This document shows, in pieces, positions 1 to 7,016 of a DNA stretch of 9,058 bases. Below the pieces are notes generated by a model. The model did no database searches, was not told the origin of the DNA, and saw only the letters and a program-made list of their open reading frames with translations. Each line of letters opens with the position of its first letter. Position 1 is the stretch's first letter. The stretch comes from Clostridiales bacterium. GTDB taxonomy: Bacteria; Bacillota; Clostridia; Lachnospirales; Lachnospiraceae. Location: positions 1-9,058 of the forward strand of contig JAJBVF010000361.1 of the NCBI GenBank assembly GCA_020859965.1. The letters run 5' to 3'. The position numbers and the translations under genes are program-made.

Positions 1-2
1 TT

Positions 3-1214
3 TATACACAGTACTGCAATACGGATCCATTTTCCGGGAGGCGTCTGGTGGAGCCCTATGGCACGGTCTATGTTGTACAGAATCCTCCGTCGAAACCGCT
101 GTTCATGCAGGAGATGGATGACGTCTATGATCTTCCTTATTGCCGTACCTGGCATCCTTCCTATGACGCGCAGGGCGGGATTCCCGCTCTTGAGGAAGTG
201 AAGTTCAGCCTGGTCAGCAATCGCGGCTGTTTTGGCGGCTGCAGCTTCTGCGCACTGACCTTTCACCAGGGGCGGATCGTTCAGGTGCGCAGCCACGATT
301 CCATCGTGAGGGAAGCGCAGGCAATGACGCAGGATCCGGATTTCAAAGGTTATATTCATGACGTTGGAGGTCCGACGGCGAATTTTCGGCATCCTGCCTG
401 CAAAAAACAGCTCGAGCATGGGGTATGCAAAAAGAAACAGTGCCTTTTTCCGGCACCATGTAAAAATCTGGACGCGGATCACAGTGATTACGTGATTCTT
501 CTGCGCCGCCTGCGGCAGATTCCGAAGGTGAAAAAAGTATTTATCCGTTCCGGAATCCGTTTCGATTATCTGATGGCGGATCCATCGGATGCATTTTTCC
601 GTGAGCTGGTAAAATACCATGTAAGCGGACAGTTGAAGGTGGCCCCGGAGCATGTGTCCGGTCCGGTGCTGGAAATGATGGGAAAACCGGAACACAGCGT
701 TTACCTGAGATTTACGGATGCCTGGCAGAAAATGAATCGCTCCTGTGGTATGAACCAGTATCTGGTTCCATATCTGATGTCTTCCCATCCGGGCTGCTCC
801 ATGAAAGAAGCGGTGGAGCTGGCCTGTTATCTGCAGAGCCTGCACTATATGCCGGAGCAGGTACAGGATTTTTATCCGACACCGTCCACGATATCGACCT
901 GTATGTATTATACCGGGCTGGACCCGCGGACGATGAAGCCTGTCTATGTGGAAAAGAATCCGCGCAGAAAGAAGCTGCAGCGTGCACTGATCCAGTATCG
1001 GAAGCCGGAAAATTACGAGCTGGTAGTGGAGGCTCTGAAAATCGCCGGAAGAACGGATCTGATCGGATATGGGCCGGAATGTCTGATCCGGCCGCGCAGG
1101 GAGAAGGAATTGACGTCGGTTAAAAAATCCGGAGATACTGGCAGAAAAAAGGTACAGAAAAGTCGTCCCTCCGGCACCGGTGCCCGGGATACGAAAAAAC
1201 GTAAGAGGAGATGA
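3..1214 (+). CDS. ygiQ: YgiQ-family radical SAM protein, 5'-truncated by window edge
   Basis: This is the C-terminal part of a YgiQ/UPF0313-type radical SAM protein. The reading frame is open from base 3 with no stop, and residues upstream of the GTG at 48 (TDPFSGRRL) continue the family pattern, so the GTG is internal and the true start lies off the left edge. The 4Fe-4S motif CxxxCxxC is at bases 228-251 (RGCFGGCSFC), in the order expected for the core radical SAM domain. Family stretches seen are HDVGGPTANFR, a Cys-rich segment (CKKQLEHGVC, CLFPAPC), FIRSGIRFDY, HVSGQLKVAPEH, and QVQDFYPTPST followed by CMYYTGLDP. The product is presumably a cytosolic SAM-dependent enzyme; I know of no firmly established substrate. 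The last ~36 residues are a Lys/Arg-rich tail with about 15 basic residues. The next gene starts 7 bases after the stop, suggesting co-transcription. Confidence 0.95.
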   Translation, partial: YTQYCNTDPFSGRRLVEPYGTVYVVQNPPSKPLFMQEMDDVYDLPYCRTWHPSYDAQGGIPALEEVKFSLVSNRGCFGGCSFCALTFHQGRIVQVRSHDSIVREAQAMTQDPDFKGYIHDVGGPTANFRHPACKKQLEHGVCKKKQCLFPAPCKNLDADHSDYVILLRRLRQIPKVKKVFIRSGIRFDYLMADPSDAFFRELVKYHVSGQLKVAPEHVSGPVLEMMGKPEHSVYLRFTDAWQKMNRSCGMNQYLVPYLMSSHPGCSMKEAVELACYLQSLHYMPEQVQDFYPTPSTISTCMYYTGLDPRTMKPVYVEKNPRRKKLQRALIQYRKPENYELVVEALKIAGRTDLIGYGPECLIRPRREKELTSVKKSGDTGRKKVQKSRPSGTGARDTKKRKRR

Positions 1215-1221
1215 ATACTTT

Positions 1222-1830
1222 ATGAAAAAGGTAAAGAAAGGGAGTTACGGTTATGTCAGATATGAGAAAAAAAAGAGATTTTTAATGACGCTGGCAATGT
1301 TTATTCTGCCGATCGGACTTTATGTCATTGGCTATATTACTGTGAAGTCCCGCCTGAATCTCTTTACTGTAATTGCAATCCTGGGCTGTCTGCCTGCCTG
1401 CAGATCTGCCGTCGGACTGATTATGATGCTGATGCAGAAGCCGATGCCGGATGAGCGTTATCAGGCAGTACAAAACGCCGCTGGGAATCTCACGGTCGGT
1501 TATGAGCTTGTAATCACGGCTTATGAGCACACGAGTCTGGTGGAAGCAGTTGTAGTATGCGGAAACCAGGTAGTTTGTTTTACATCCGATACCAAAACAG
1601 ATCCGGCTTATCTGGAAAAGCATATCCGCCAGTATCTTTCTTCCGGCGGATTTCCGGAAATGCAGGTAAAAGTGATGAAGGAATTTAAACCGTATCTGCA
1701 GAGAATCGCGCTGATTGCGCAGAATCCGGAGAAATATCGTGAAGGAATCTCTTTTACGCCGGATGAGCGATATCCGGAGTTGTCACGGGATGAGTTGATT
1801 TATCATACGCTGCTCGGGCTTGCGCTCTGA
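1222..1830 (+). CDS. Hypothetical two-helix membrane protein, unrecognised family
   Basis: I do not recognise this protein. The ATG at 1222 is preferred over an in-frame GTG-type extension to 1180, because it follows AAGAGGAG (1203-1210) and avoids overlap with the upstream gene. The 202-residue product starts with a strongly basic segment (residues 1-19, rich in Lys/Arg). Two hydrophobic stretches follow at about 20-41 (LMTLAMFILPIGLYVIGYIT) and 46-71, predicting two membrane helices with both ends in the cytoplasm by the positive-inside rule. Residues ~75-202 form a soluble domain of mixed character, including LVEAVVVCGNQVVCF and a later charged helical part. There is no signal peptidase site and no catalytic motif I can name. 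It sits between ygiQ and an RluA-type gene with short gaps (7 and 28 bases), so it is probably part of the same transcript. The coding status is well supported; the function is unknown. Confidence 0.82.
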   Translation: MKKVKKGSYGYVRYEKKKRFLMTLAMFILPIGLYVIGYITVKSRLNLFTVIAILGCLPACRSAVGLIMMLMQKPMPDERYQAVQNAAGNLTVGYELVITAYEHTSLVEAVVVCGNQVVCFTSDTKTDPAYLEKHIRQYLSSGGFPEMQVKVMKEFKPYLQRIALIAQNPEKYREGISFTPDERYPELSRDELIYHTLLGLAL

Positions 1831-1850
1831 TGCGCAGTTTCTGGAAAACC

Positions 1851-1861
1851 GGAGGATTATG
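1851..1861 (+). promoter_or_regulatory. Ribosome binding site that decides the pseudouridine synthase start
   Basis: GGAGG at 1851-1855 is followed after only three bases (ATT) by ATG at 1859. The spacing is shorter than the usual 5-9 bases. The only other candidate in this frame is a TTG at 1820 that overlaps the previous gene and has no Shine-Dalgarno site. The S4 domain begins immediately after the ATG (ITITAAEAGQRLDKLL), as in related proteins, which supports 1859. Confidence 0.65.
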
Positions 1862-2974
1862 AAACAGATTACAATTACGGCGGCGGAGGCCGGACAGCGC
1901 CTGGATAAGCTGCTTGCCAGATATATGCGCAATGCACCGAAAAGCTTTCTGTATAAGATGCTGCGCAAAAAAAACATTACATTAAACGGGAAAAAAGCGC
2001 AGGGAAATGAACTGTTGCAGCCGGGAGACCTTGTGAAGCTGTTTTTTTCAGATGAAACATATGAAAAGTTCGGCGGAGTCTCTCTTTCGGATGCAAAATC
2101 CACTGCACCGTTATTGAAAGCCGGCACACCGTTTTCACCGCAGTCCGGCGTAGCAGGTCTGCCGCAGCCGGGGGGTCCCGGTACTGTGGTTTCCGGCCCG
2201 GAAGCACAGAACCCCGCAGGATTTGTACCGGAACTGGTGCCTGGAGTGCATCCGCCTTCCGTTCTTTACAAGGATGATCATATACTTTTGTTCCACAAGC
2301 CTGCCGGTATTCTTTCCCAGAAAGCTATGCCGCAAGATGTTTCTCTTGTGGAATATCTGAATGCTTATCTGCTTGCTTCCGGCTGTATGACACGGGAGCA
2401 GATGCAGATGGTAAGACCATCCATCTGTAATCGGCTTGACCGCAATACAAGCGGAATTGTTGTGTCGGGAATCAGTCTGGCCGGACTCCAGACGATGAAC
2501 CGCCTGCTGAAAGAGAGAAGTATCCGAAAATATTATCGCTGTATCGTGTGCGGAAGGATGCGGGGGGAAGGAATCCTTCGGGGATACCTGAAAAAAGACG
2601 GTCATACAAATACAGTGACGGTCTCAGATATCCCTTCCAGTGGCAGGCGGAAGATTGAAACAGGCTATCGGGTTCTTTCTGAAACCAGAGATCTGACGTT
2701 GTTGGAAGTACACCTGATCACCGGACGCAGTCATCAGATACGGGCGCATCTCGCATTCATCGGGCATCCGCTTCTTGGTGATAGAAAATATGGTGATCCG
2801 GGTATAAACAGAGCATATCGGGATTCTTATGGCCTGAACTGTCAGCTGCTTCATGCGTACCGGCTGGAATTTCCACAGGTGGATGGGGCGCTTTCTTATC
2901 TTTCCGGGAAGATTTTCCGCGATCCGGTGCCTGAATTATTTGGAACGATCATGAATGCGAAGCGTGAATTATGA
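1859..2974 (+). CDS. RluA-family pseudouridine synthase with S4 domain
   Basis: This predicted RNA pseudouridine synthase isomerises specific uridines in rRNA or tRNA. The 371-residue product has an N-terminal S4 RNA-binding domain at about residues 12-62 (GQRLDKLLARYMRNAPKSF, then NITLNGKKAQGNELLQPGD). The catalytic domain runs from about 136 to 345. It contains LYKDDHILLFHKPAGILS, the RluA signature NRLDRNTSGIVVSG with catalytic Asp194, and the downstream motif LLEVHLITGRSHQIRAHLAF followed by GHPLLGDRKYG. The two domains are joined by an unusually long Pro/Gly/Ser-rich linker at about 72-134. The family is certain, but which RNA site it modifies cannot be told from sequence, so no RluA/B/C/D symbol is given. 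It begins 28 bases after the membrane protein gene and is probably co-transcribed with it. The stop codon lies at 2972-2974. Confidence 0.93.
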   Translation: MKQITITAAEAGQRLDKLLARYMRNAPKSFLYKMLRKKNITLNGKKAQGNELLQPGDLVKLFFSDETYEKFGGVSLSDAKSTAPLLKAGTPFSPQSGVAGLPQPGGPGTVVSGPEAQNPAGFVPELVPGVHPPSVLYKDDHILLFHKPAGILSQKAMPQDVSLVEYLNAYLLASGCMTREQMQMVRPSICNRLDRNTSGIVVSGISLAGLQTMNRLLKERSIRKYYRCIVCGRMRGEGILRGYLKKDGHTNTVTVSDIPSSGRRKIETGYRVLSETRDLTLLEVHLITGRSHQIRAHLAFIGHPLLGDRKYGDPGINRAYRDSYGLNCQLLHAYRLEFPQVDGALSYLSGKIFRDPVPELFGTIMNAKREL

Positions 2975-3076
2975 TTACAGGAACGATATCAGTCGTTTCC
3001 CGGCGCACCGGGTGCTTCAGATTGCGAAGATTGACAGATTTGTTTTAACTGTTCACAGAAAAAATCAGGAGGATAC

Positions 3077-3610
3077 ATGGCAACATGGAATACACGGGGG
3101 CTGCGCGGCTCGACGCTTGAGGAACTGATTAACCGTACGAATGAGCTTTATCTGGAAAAAAAGCTGGCGCTGATCCAGAAAATACCGACGCCGATCACTC
3201 CATTGAAAATTGATAAAGATGAGCGTCATATCACGCTTGCCTATTTTGAACAGAAGAGCACGGTGGATTATATCGGCGTAGTCCAGGGGATTCCAGTCTG
3301 TTTTGATGCGAAGGAATGCGCGGTAGACTCTTTTGCACTGCAGAATATTCATCCGCATCAGGTAGAATTTATGACGCGTTTTGAAGAGCAGGGAGGGATT
3401 TCTTTTCTGATCCTGTTTTTCAGCACACGGAATGAGCTGTTTTACCTTCCATATCGTGACATGATGAAATTCTGGAAACGGGCGGAAGAAGGAGGAAGGA
3501 AGAGTTTTCGCTATATGGAACTGGATCAGAATTATTATATTGAACCAAGAGGCGGCTTGCTTGTACCTTATCTCGATGCTCTGCAGCGTGATCTGGATGA
3601 GAGAGGATAA
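3077..3610 (+). CDS. recU: Holliday junction resolvase RecU
   Basis: RecU cleaves four-way DNA junctions during recombinational repair and chromosome segregation in Firmicutes. The 177-residue product aligns along the family by eye: TLEELINRTNELYLEKKLAL, IPTPITPLKI, the nuclease core STVDYIGVVQGIPVCFDAKEC, then FALQNIHPHQVEFM, QGGISFLILFF and EEGGRKSF. The PD-(D/E)xK residues would be Asp64, Asp77 and Lys79, with the same 13 and 2 residue spacings as I recall for Bacillus RecU. The acidic residue before xK is Asp (DAK), where Bacillus has Glu (EAK). The start is fixed by CAGGAGG (3066-3072) four bases upstream and an in-frame stop at 3032-3034. The N-terminal tail before the first conserved helix is about 12 residues, shorter than in Bacillus. 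Unlike Bacillus, no penicillin-binding protein gene is adjacent; the neighbours are a pseudouridine synthase gene and the his operon. Confidence 0.93.
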   Translation: MATWNTRGLRGSTLEELINRTNELYLEKKLALIQKIPTPITPLKIDKDERHITLAYFEQKSTVDYIGVVQGIPVCFDAKECAVDSFALQNIHPHQVEFMTRFEEQGGISFLILFFSTRNELFYLPYRDMMKFWKRAEEGGRKSFRYMELDQNYYIEPRGGLLVPYLDALQRDLDERG

Positions 3611-3619
3611 AGAACAGTC

Positions 3620-3648
3620 TGGACAATTGCCGTATTTTTGCGTACAAT
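3620..3648 (+). promoter_or_regulatory. Sigma-A type promoter for the his operon
   Basis: TGGACA at 3620-3625 matches the -35 consensus at 5 of 6 positions, and TACAAT at 3643-3648 matches the -10 consensus at 5 of 6. They are separated by exactly 17 bases. The site starts ten bases after the recU stop and lies 133 bases upstream of the hisZ ATG, so transcription would start near 3655. This is the best promoter-like pair I found in the window. The placement is directly visible; activity is inferred. Confidence 0.7.
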
Positions 3649-3653
3649 AGGAA

Positions 3654-3780
3654 AGGCGGCGGGAAAACGGCCGTCTGTGAATTTTATGATGCACAGGGGC
3701 GCAGGAACCTGTCCCATCCGATTGCTTACAGTGAACGGTAGGGAAAATCGTTCCCTGTCTGATTTCAGGAGAGGACCATT
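3654..3780 (+). promoter_or_regulatory. Untranslated leader of hisZ with possible hairpins
   Basis: Between the predicted transcription start and hisZ three inverted repeats could form stems. AGGCGGC (3654-3660) pairs with GCCGTCT (3670-3676), with one G-U pair. ACAGG (3693-3697) pairs with CCTGT (3708-3712). GGTAGGGAA (3737-3745) pairs with TTCCCTGTC (3751-3759), with two G-U pairs and the loop AATCG. The third lies just upstream of the hisZ Shine-Dalgarno site AGGAGAGG (3767-3774). No U-tract follows any stem, no T-box consensus is visible, and there is no run of histidine codons. Whether this leader regulates anything is unknown. Confidence 0.35.
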
Positions 3781-4959
3781 ATGCAGAAAATATTACATAC
3801 ACCGGAAGGCGTCCGGGATATTTACAGTAAGGAATGTGAGCAGAAGCTGGCTTTGCAGGATCGCCTGCATACCGTGATCAGATCCTACGGTTATCGTGAT
3901 ATCGAAACGCCTACGTTTGAGTTTTTTGATGTATTCAGCCGTGAGATCGGGACGATTCCTTCCAGAGAGCTTTACAAGTTTTTTGACCGGGAAGGAAATA
4001 CTCTTGTGCTGCGGCCGGATTTCACCCCTCCGGTGGCTCGTGCGGCTTCCAAATATTTTTTAAATGATAATATGGCATTGCTCCTTACCTATCTGGGAAA
4101 TACTTTTATCAACAATTCCAGTTATCAGGGGCGTCTGAAGGAGACGACGCAGATCGGAGGAGAACTGATCGGAGACGACAGTGCGGACGCGGATGCGGAA
4201 GTGATTGCTCTGACGGTTCAGATGCTGCTTGCCTCGGGGCTGAAAGAGTTTCAGATCAGTCTTGGACATTGCGGCTATTTTGACGCACTGATCAGGGAAG
4301 CTGGCTTTGATGAGCAGGGTGCGGCGGAGATGAAGGAGCTGATCTCCAACAAAAATACCTTTGGGGCGGAAAAACTTCTTTCAGAGAAGAAAATCGGCTC
4401 CTCGCTGAAGCGATGCCTTACAGCGCTTCCCGGCCTGTTTGGAACAGAAGAAGTATTAGACCGCGCGGAATCGCTGACAGATAATCCGCAGGCTCTGCAG
4501 GCAGTCGCCCGTCTGCGGGAGATCTGGAAGACACTGAAGCTCTACAAAGTGGAAAGCTACGTGTCGTTTGACCTGGGGCTTTTAAGCCGCTACATGTACT
4601 ATACGGGAATCCAGTTCCGGGGTTACACCTTTGGCACCGGGGCAGCCATTTTAAAAGGCGGGCGGTACAATGGACTGCTTCGACATTTTGGAAAGGATGC
4701 GCCGGCAGTCGGTTTTGTGGCTGAGATTGATCAGCTGCTCCTGGCATTGTCCAGGCAGAAGATTCATCCGGAAGTGCCTGGCAACCATTGCATGATCATC
4801 TATGAAAGTGAAAAACAGCCGGAAGCGATCGCGCGCGCGTCTGCTCTGCGGCAGAAGGGGATTCAGGTGGAGCTTGTCCGCATTACCGGGGAGCGTACGC
4901 GGGAAGAATGCAGGCAGTATGCAACGGATGCCGCCTGTGAGCTGACGGTAGAATTGTAG
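3781..4959 (+). CDS. hisZ: ATP phosphoribosyltransferase regulatory subunit HisZ
   Basis: HisZ is a catalytically inactive paralogue of histidyl-tRNA synthetase. It pairs with short-form HisG to give an active, histidine-sensitive ATP phosphoribosyltransferase, the first step of histidine synthesis in the cytosol. The 392-residue product shows the class II synthetase fold: TPEGVRDIYSKE at the N-terminus, motif-2-like LRPDFTPPVARAASK (77-91), GRLKETTQIGGELIG (117-131), SRYMYYTGIQFRGY (269-282) and KGGRYNGLLRHFG (292-304). HisZ rather than HisS is indicated by LRPDFT in place of LRPEGT, by the altered histidine-binding loop, by the lack of a full anticodon-binding domain, and by hisG directly downstream. 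The C-terminal ~57 residues (MIIYESEKQPEAIARASALR onward) look like a remnant of the alpha/beta domain. The length is close to Bacillus HisZ. The start follows AGGAGAGG (3767-3774). Confidence 0.95.
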   Translation: MQKILHTPEGVRDIYSKECEQKLALQDRLHTVIRSYGYRDIETPTFEFFDVFSREIGTIPSRELYKFFDREGNTLVLRPDFTPPVARAASKYFLNDNMALLLTYLGNTFINNSSYQGRLKETTQIGGELIGDDSADADAEVIALTVQMLLASGLKEFQISLGHCGYFDALIREAGFDEQGAAEMKELISNKNTFGAEKLLSEKKIGSSLKRCLTALPGLFGTEEVLDRAESLTDNPQALQAVARLREIWKTLKLYKVESYVSFDLGLLSRYMYYTGIQFRGYTFGTGAAILKGGRYNGLLRHFGKDAPAVGFVAEIDQLLLALSRQKIHPEVPGNHCMIIYESEKQPEAIARASALRQKGIQVELVRITGERTREECRQYATDAACELTVEL

Positions 4960-4969
4960 GAGGAAGACC

Positions 4970-5620
4970 ATGAGTGAAGAGCGTTATCTGACGTTTGCGC
5001 TCTGCAAAGGGCGGCTGGCAAAACAGACACTGGAGCTGTTTGAAAAAGTAGGGATCACCTGTGAAGAGATCAATGATCCAAAGACGCGCAAACTGATTTT
5101 TGTAAATGATGAACTGAAGTTTCGTTTTTTTCTGGCAAAAGGTCCGGATGTGCCGACCTATGTGGAATATGGCGCCGCAGATATTGGTATAGTCGGTAAG
5201 GATGTGATCATGGAAGAGCATCGGAAGATTTATGAGGCGTTGGATCTTGGCTTTGGAAAGTGCCGGATGTGTGTCTGCGGACCGGCATCGGCAGGAGAAC
5301 TTCTGAAGGGGCAGGAGCGTATTCGTGTGGCTACCAAATATCCCGACATTGCGAAGGAGTATTTTTATGATCAGAAAAATCAGACAGTAGAGATCATAAA
5401 ACTCAATGGCTCGATTGAACTGGCGCCGATCGTTGGTCTGTCTGAAGTGATCGTTGATATTGTGGAGACCGGTTCCACGCTGCGGGAGAATGGTCTGGTC
5501 GTGCTTGAAGAAGTATGCCCGCTTTCTGCCAGAGTGGTGGTAAATCCGGTCAGTATGCGAATGGAAAATGAACGGATCACAAAGCTTCTGCAGGAGCTGA
5601 GTGCCTGCGTGAATGGGTAG
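4970..5620 (+). CDS. hisG: ATP phosphoribosyltransferase, short-form catalytic subunit HisG
   Basis: HisG condenses ATP with PRPP to give phosphoribosyl-ATP, the committed step of histidine synthesis. At 216 residues this is the short form, which lacks the C-terminal histidine-binding domain of long HisG and depends on HisZ, encoded immediately upstream. Visible family motifs are FALCKGRLAK (9-18), GAADIGIVGKD (68-78), RVATKYPDIAK (119-129), LNGSIELAPIVGL (145-157) and the PRPP loop DIVETGSTLRENGL (163-176). The Shine-Dalgarno AGGAGG (4958-4963) overlaps the hisZ stop codon TAG, and only ten bases separate the genes. This fits the equal production needed for a HisZ-HisG complex. Nothing odd is seen; the residue before KGR is Cys rather than the more usual Pro or Ala. 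Confidence 0.96.
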   Translation: MSEERYLTFALCKGRLAKQTLELFEKVGITCEEINDPKTRKLIFVNDELKFRFFLAKGPDVPTYVEYGAADIGIVGKDVIMEEHRKIYEALDLGFGKCRMCVCGPASAGELLKGQERIRVATKYPDIAKEYFYDQKNQTVEIIKLNGSIELAPIVGLSEVIVDIVETGSTLRENGLVVLEEVCPLSARVVVNPVSMRMENERITKLLQELSACVNG

Positions 5621-5647
5621 ATAATAGGATACAAGGGACAAAAGGTC

Positions 5648-5671
5648 AGGAAAGGATGGGCATGAATTATG
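5648..5671 (+). promoter_or_regulatory. Ribosome binding region of hisD with competing ATGs
   Basis: The purine-rich AGGAAAGG at 5648-5655 is the only Shine-Dalgarno candidate. It lies 13 bases from the hisD ATG at 5669, longer than usual. Two ATGs at 5656 and 5662 share a different frame and open a short ORF that ends at TGA 5692-5694, overlapping the hisD start. Protein alignment leaves no doubt that 5669 is the hisD start, since no in-frame start lies nearer the site. Confidence 0.5.
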
Positions 5672-6958
5672 AGAATTGTTCGTTTGACAGATGAGACCAG
5701 GAAGGATATTCTTACACAGCTGCTGAAGCGCAGCCCGGACAGCTATGGGGGATATGAGGAGCGTGTGAAAGAGATCGTACAGACGGTCAAAGAAAAAGGG
5801 GACACTGCGGTTTTTGAATATACCAGGCAGTTTGATAAAGTGGAGATTAATGCCTCCAATGTCCGTGTGACAAAAGAGGAAATCGCGGAAGCTTATGAGA
5901 AGGTTGATCAGGATCTGCTTACGGTGATCCGCAAATCTCTTGTCAATATCCGAAGCTACCACGAAAAACAGAGAAGATACAGCTGGTTTGACAGTACTGA
6001 GAATGGTACGATGCTGGGCCAGAAGATTACGCCTCTTGGAATCGTAGGAGTGTATGTACCGGGCGGAAAGGCAGTGTATCCGTCTTCTGTGCTGATGAAT
6101 ATTGTTCCGGCGAAGGTAGCCGGAGTGGGCAGAATTGTGATGACTACACCGCCCGGACGAGACGGAAAAGTTCCGCCTTCTACACTTGTTGCTGCGTGCG
6201 AAGCCGGTGTGGATGAAGTCTACAAGGTGGGAGGCGCTCAGGCGATCGCCGCGCTCGCGTTTGGGACGGAAAGCATTCCAAAAGCGGATAAAATCACGGG
6301 TCCTGGGAATATTTTTGTGGCACTGGCGAAAAAGACGGTCTATGGGCATGTCAGCATTGATTCGATTGCCGGACCCAGCGAAATCTTAGTGCTTGCGGAT
6401 GAGACCGCAAATGCACACTATGTGGCAGCAGATCTGCTTTCTCAGGCGGAGCATGATGAGATGGCTTCCGCCATTCTTATCACTACCAGTGAAGAACTGG
6501 CAAAGCAGGTTTCTGATGAAACGGAGGAATATTTAAAGGTACTTTCCCGCGCGGATATTATCCGGAAATCTCTGGATCAGTACGGCTATATTCTGCTTGC
6601 GGAAACGATGGAGCAGGCGATCGACACCGCAAATGCCATCGCTTCGGAGCACCTGGAAATTGTGACAAAAAATGCGTTTGAAGTGATGATGAAGATTAAA
6701 AACGCGGGCGCGATCTTTATCGGAGAACACAGCAGCGAGCCGCTGGGCGATTATTTCGCGGGTCCGAACCATGTCCTTCCTACTAATGGGACGGCGAAGT
6801 TTTTCTCTCCGCTCTCTGTGGACGATTTTATTAAAAAGTCCAGTATCGTTTATTATTCCAGAGAGGCTCTGGAGCCGGTAAAGGATGACATTATTGCGTT
6901 TGCGAATGCGGAGACACTGACAGCACATGCCAATTCCATTCGCGTAAGATTTGAATAA
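5669..6958 (+). CDS. hisD: Histidinol dehydrogenase HisD
   Basis: HisD is the zinc-dependent, NAD-dependent enzyme that oxidises L-histidinol to L-histidinal and then to L-histidine, the last two steps of the pathway. The 429-residue product has the full family length. Motifs in order are GIVGVYVPGG (124-133), VGGAQAIAALAFGT (187-200), KITGPGN (208-214), the signature IAGPSEILVLADETA (233-247) running into DLLSQAEHDEMASAIL (255-270), ASEHLEIV (325-332), EPLGDYFAGPNHVLPTNGTA (357-376) and a C-terminal TAHANSI. The zinc and catalytic residues are all present: Gln259, His262, Glu327/His328, Asp361 and His420, at positions nearly identical to the E. coli enzyme. The gene lies 48 bases after hisG and 58 bases before hisB, with no promoter or terminator recognised in either gap. 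Confidence 0.97.
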   Translation: MRIVRLTDETRKDILTQLLKRSPDSYGGYEERVKEIVQTVKEKGDTAVFEYTRQFDKVEINASNVRVTKEEIAEAYEKVDQDLLTVIRKSLVNIRSYHEKQRRYSWFDSTENGTMLGQKITPLGIVGVYVPGGKAVYPSSVLMNIVPAKVAGVGRIVMTTPPGRDGKVPPSTLVAACEAGVDEVYKVGGAQAIAALAFGTESIPKADKITGPGNIFVALAKKTVYGHVSIDSIAGPSEILVLADETANAHYVAADLLSQAEHDEMASAILITTSEELAKQVSDETEEYLKVLSRADIIRKSLDQYGYILLAETMEQAIDTANAIASEHLEIVTKNAFEVMMKIKNAGAIFIGEHSSEPLGDYFAGPNHVLPTNGTAKFFSPLSVDDFIKKSSIVYYSREALEPVKDDIIAFANAETLTAHANSIRVRFE

Positions 6959-7016
6959 AACAAAGGTTTGCCTGCACAAAATGCGGGAAGAATTGTTTAA
7001 TAAAGGAGAGGACAGT

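Noticed and set aside
2999..3012. CCCGG-CGCA-CCGGG hairpin after the pseudouridine synthase gene, considered as a terminator
   Set aside because: The five-pair stem is not followed by a T-tract (TGCTTCAG follows), so intrinsic termination is not supported.
3031..3036. Perfect -35 hexamer TTGACA upstream of recU
   Set aside because: At 16-18 bases downstream the sequence is TCACAG/CACAGA/ACAGAA, with no acceptable -10 element, so a promoter is not supported.
2971..3048. A 25-codon ORF whose ATG overlaps the pseudouridine synthase stop as ATGA
   Set aside because: It has no Shine-Dalgarno site of its own and no recognisable features. The ATGA overlap could be chance, so I do not call it a gene.
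3655..3780. T-box riboswitch controlling the his operon
   Set aside because: No AGGGTGGNACCGCG-like element, no specifier stem that I can fold and no terminator with a U-tract are present.
3638..3877. A 79-codon plus-strand ORF spanning the hisZ leader and the start of hisZ, considered as a leader peptide
   Set aside because: It begins within the predicted promoter, before the -10 element, runs into hisZ in another frame, and has no histidine run or clear Shine-Dalgarno site.
4883..6349. A 488-codon open frame on the minus strand opposite hisG and hisD
   Set aside because: It lies wholly antisense to genes with full-length, motif-complete proteins. Its translation has no recognisable domain and is rich in His, Arg and Ser, as expected from a reversed coding frame.
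6951..7016. Extended hisB start at the ATG overlapping the hisD end
   Set aside because: The added 22 residues do not resemble the family, and a good Shine-Dalgarno site serves the ATG at 7017.
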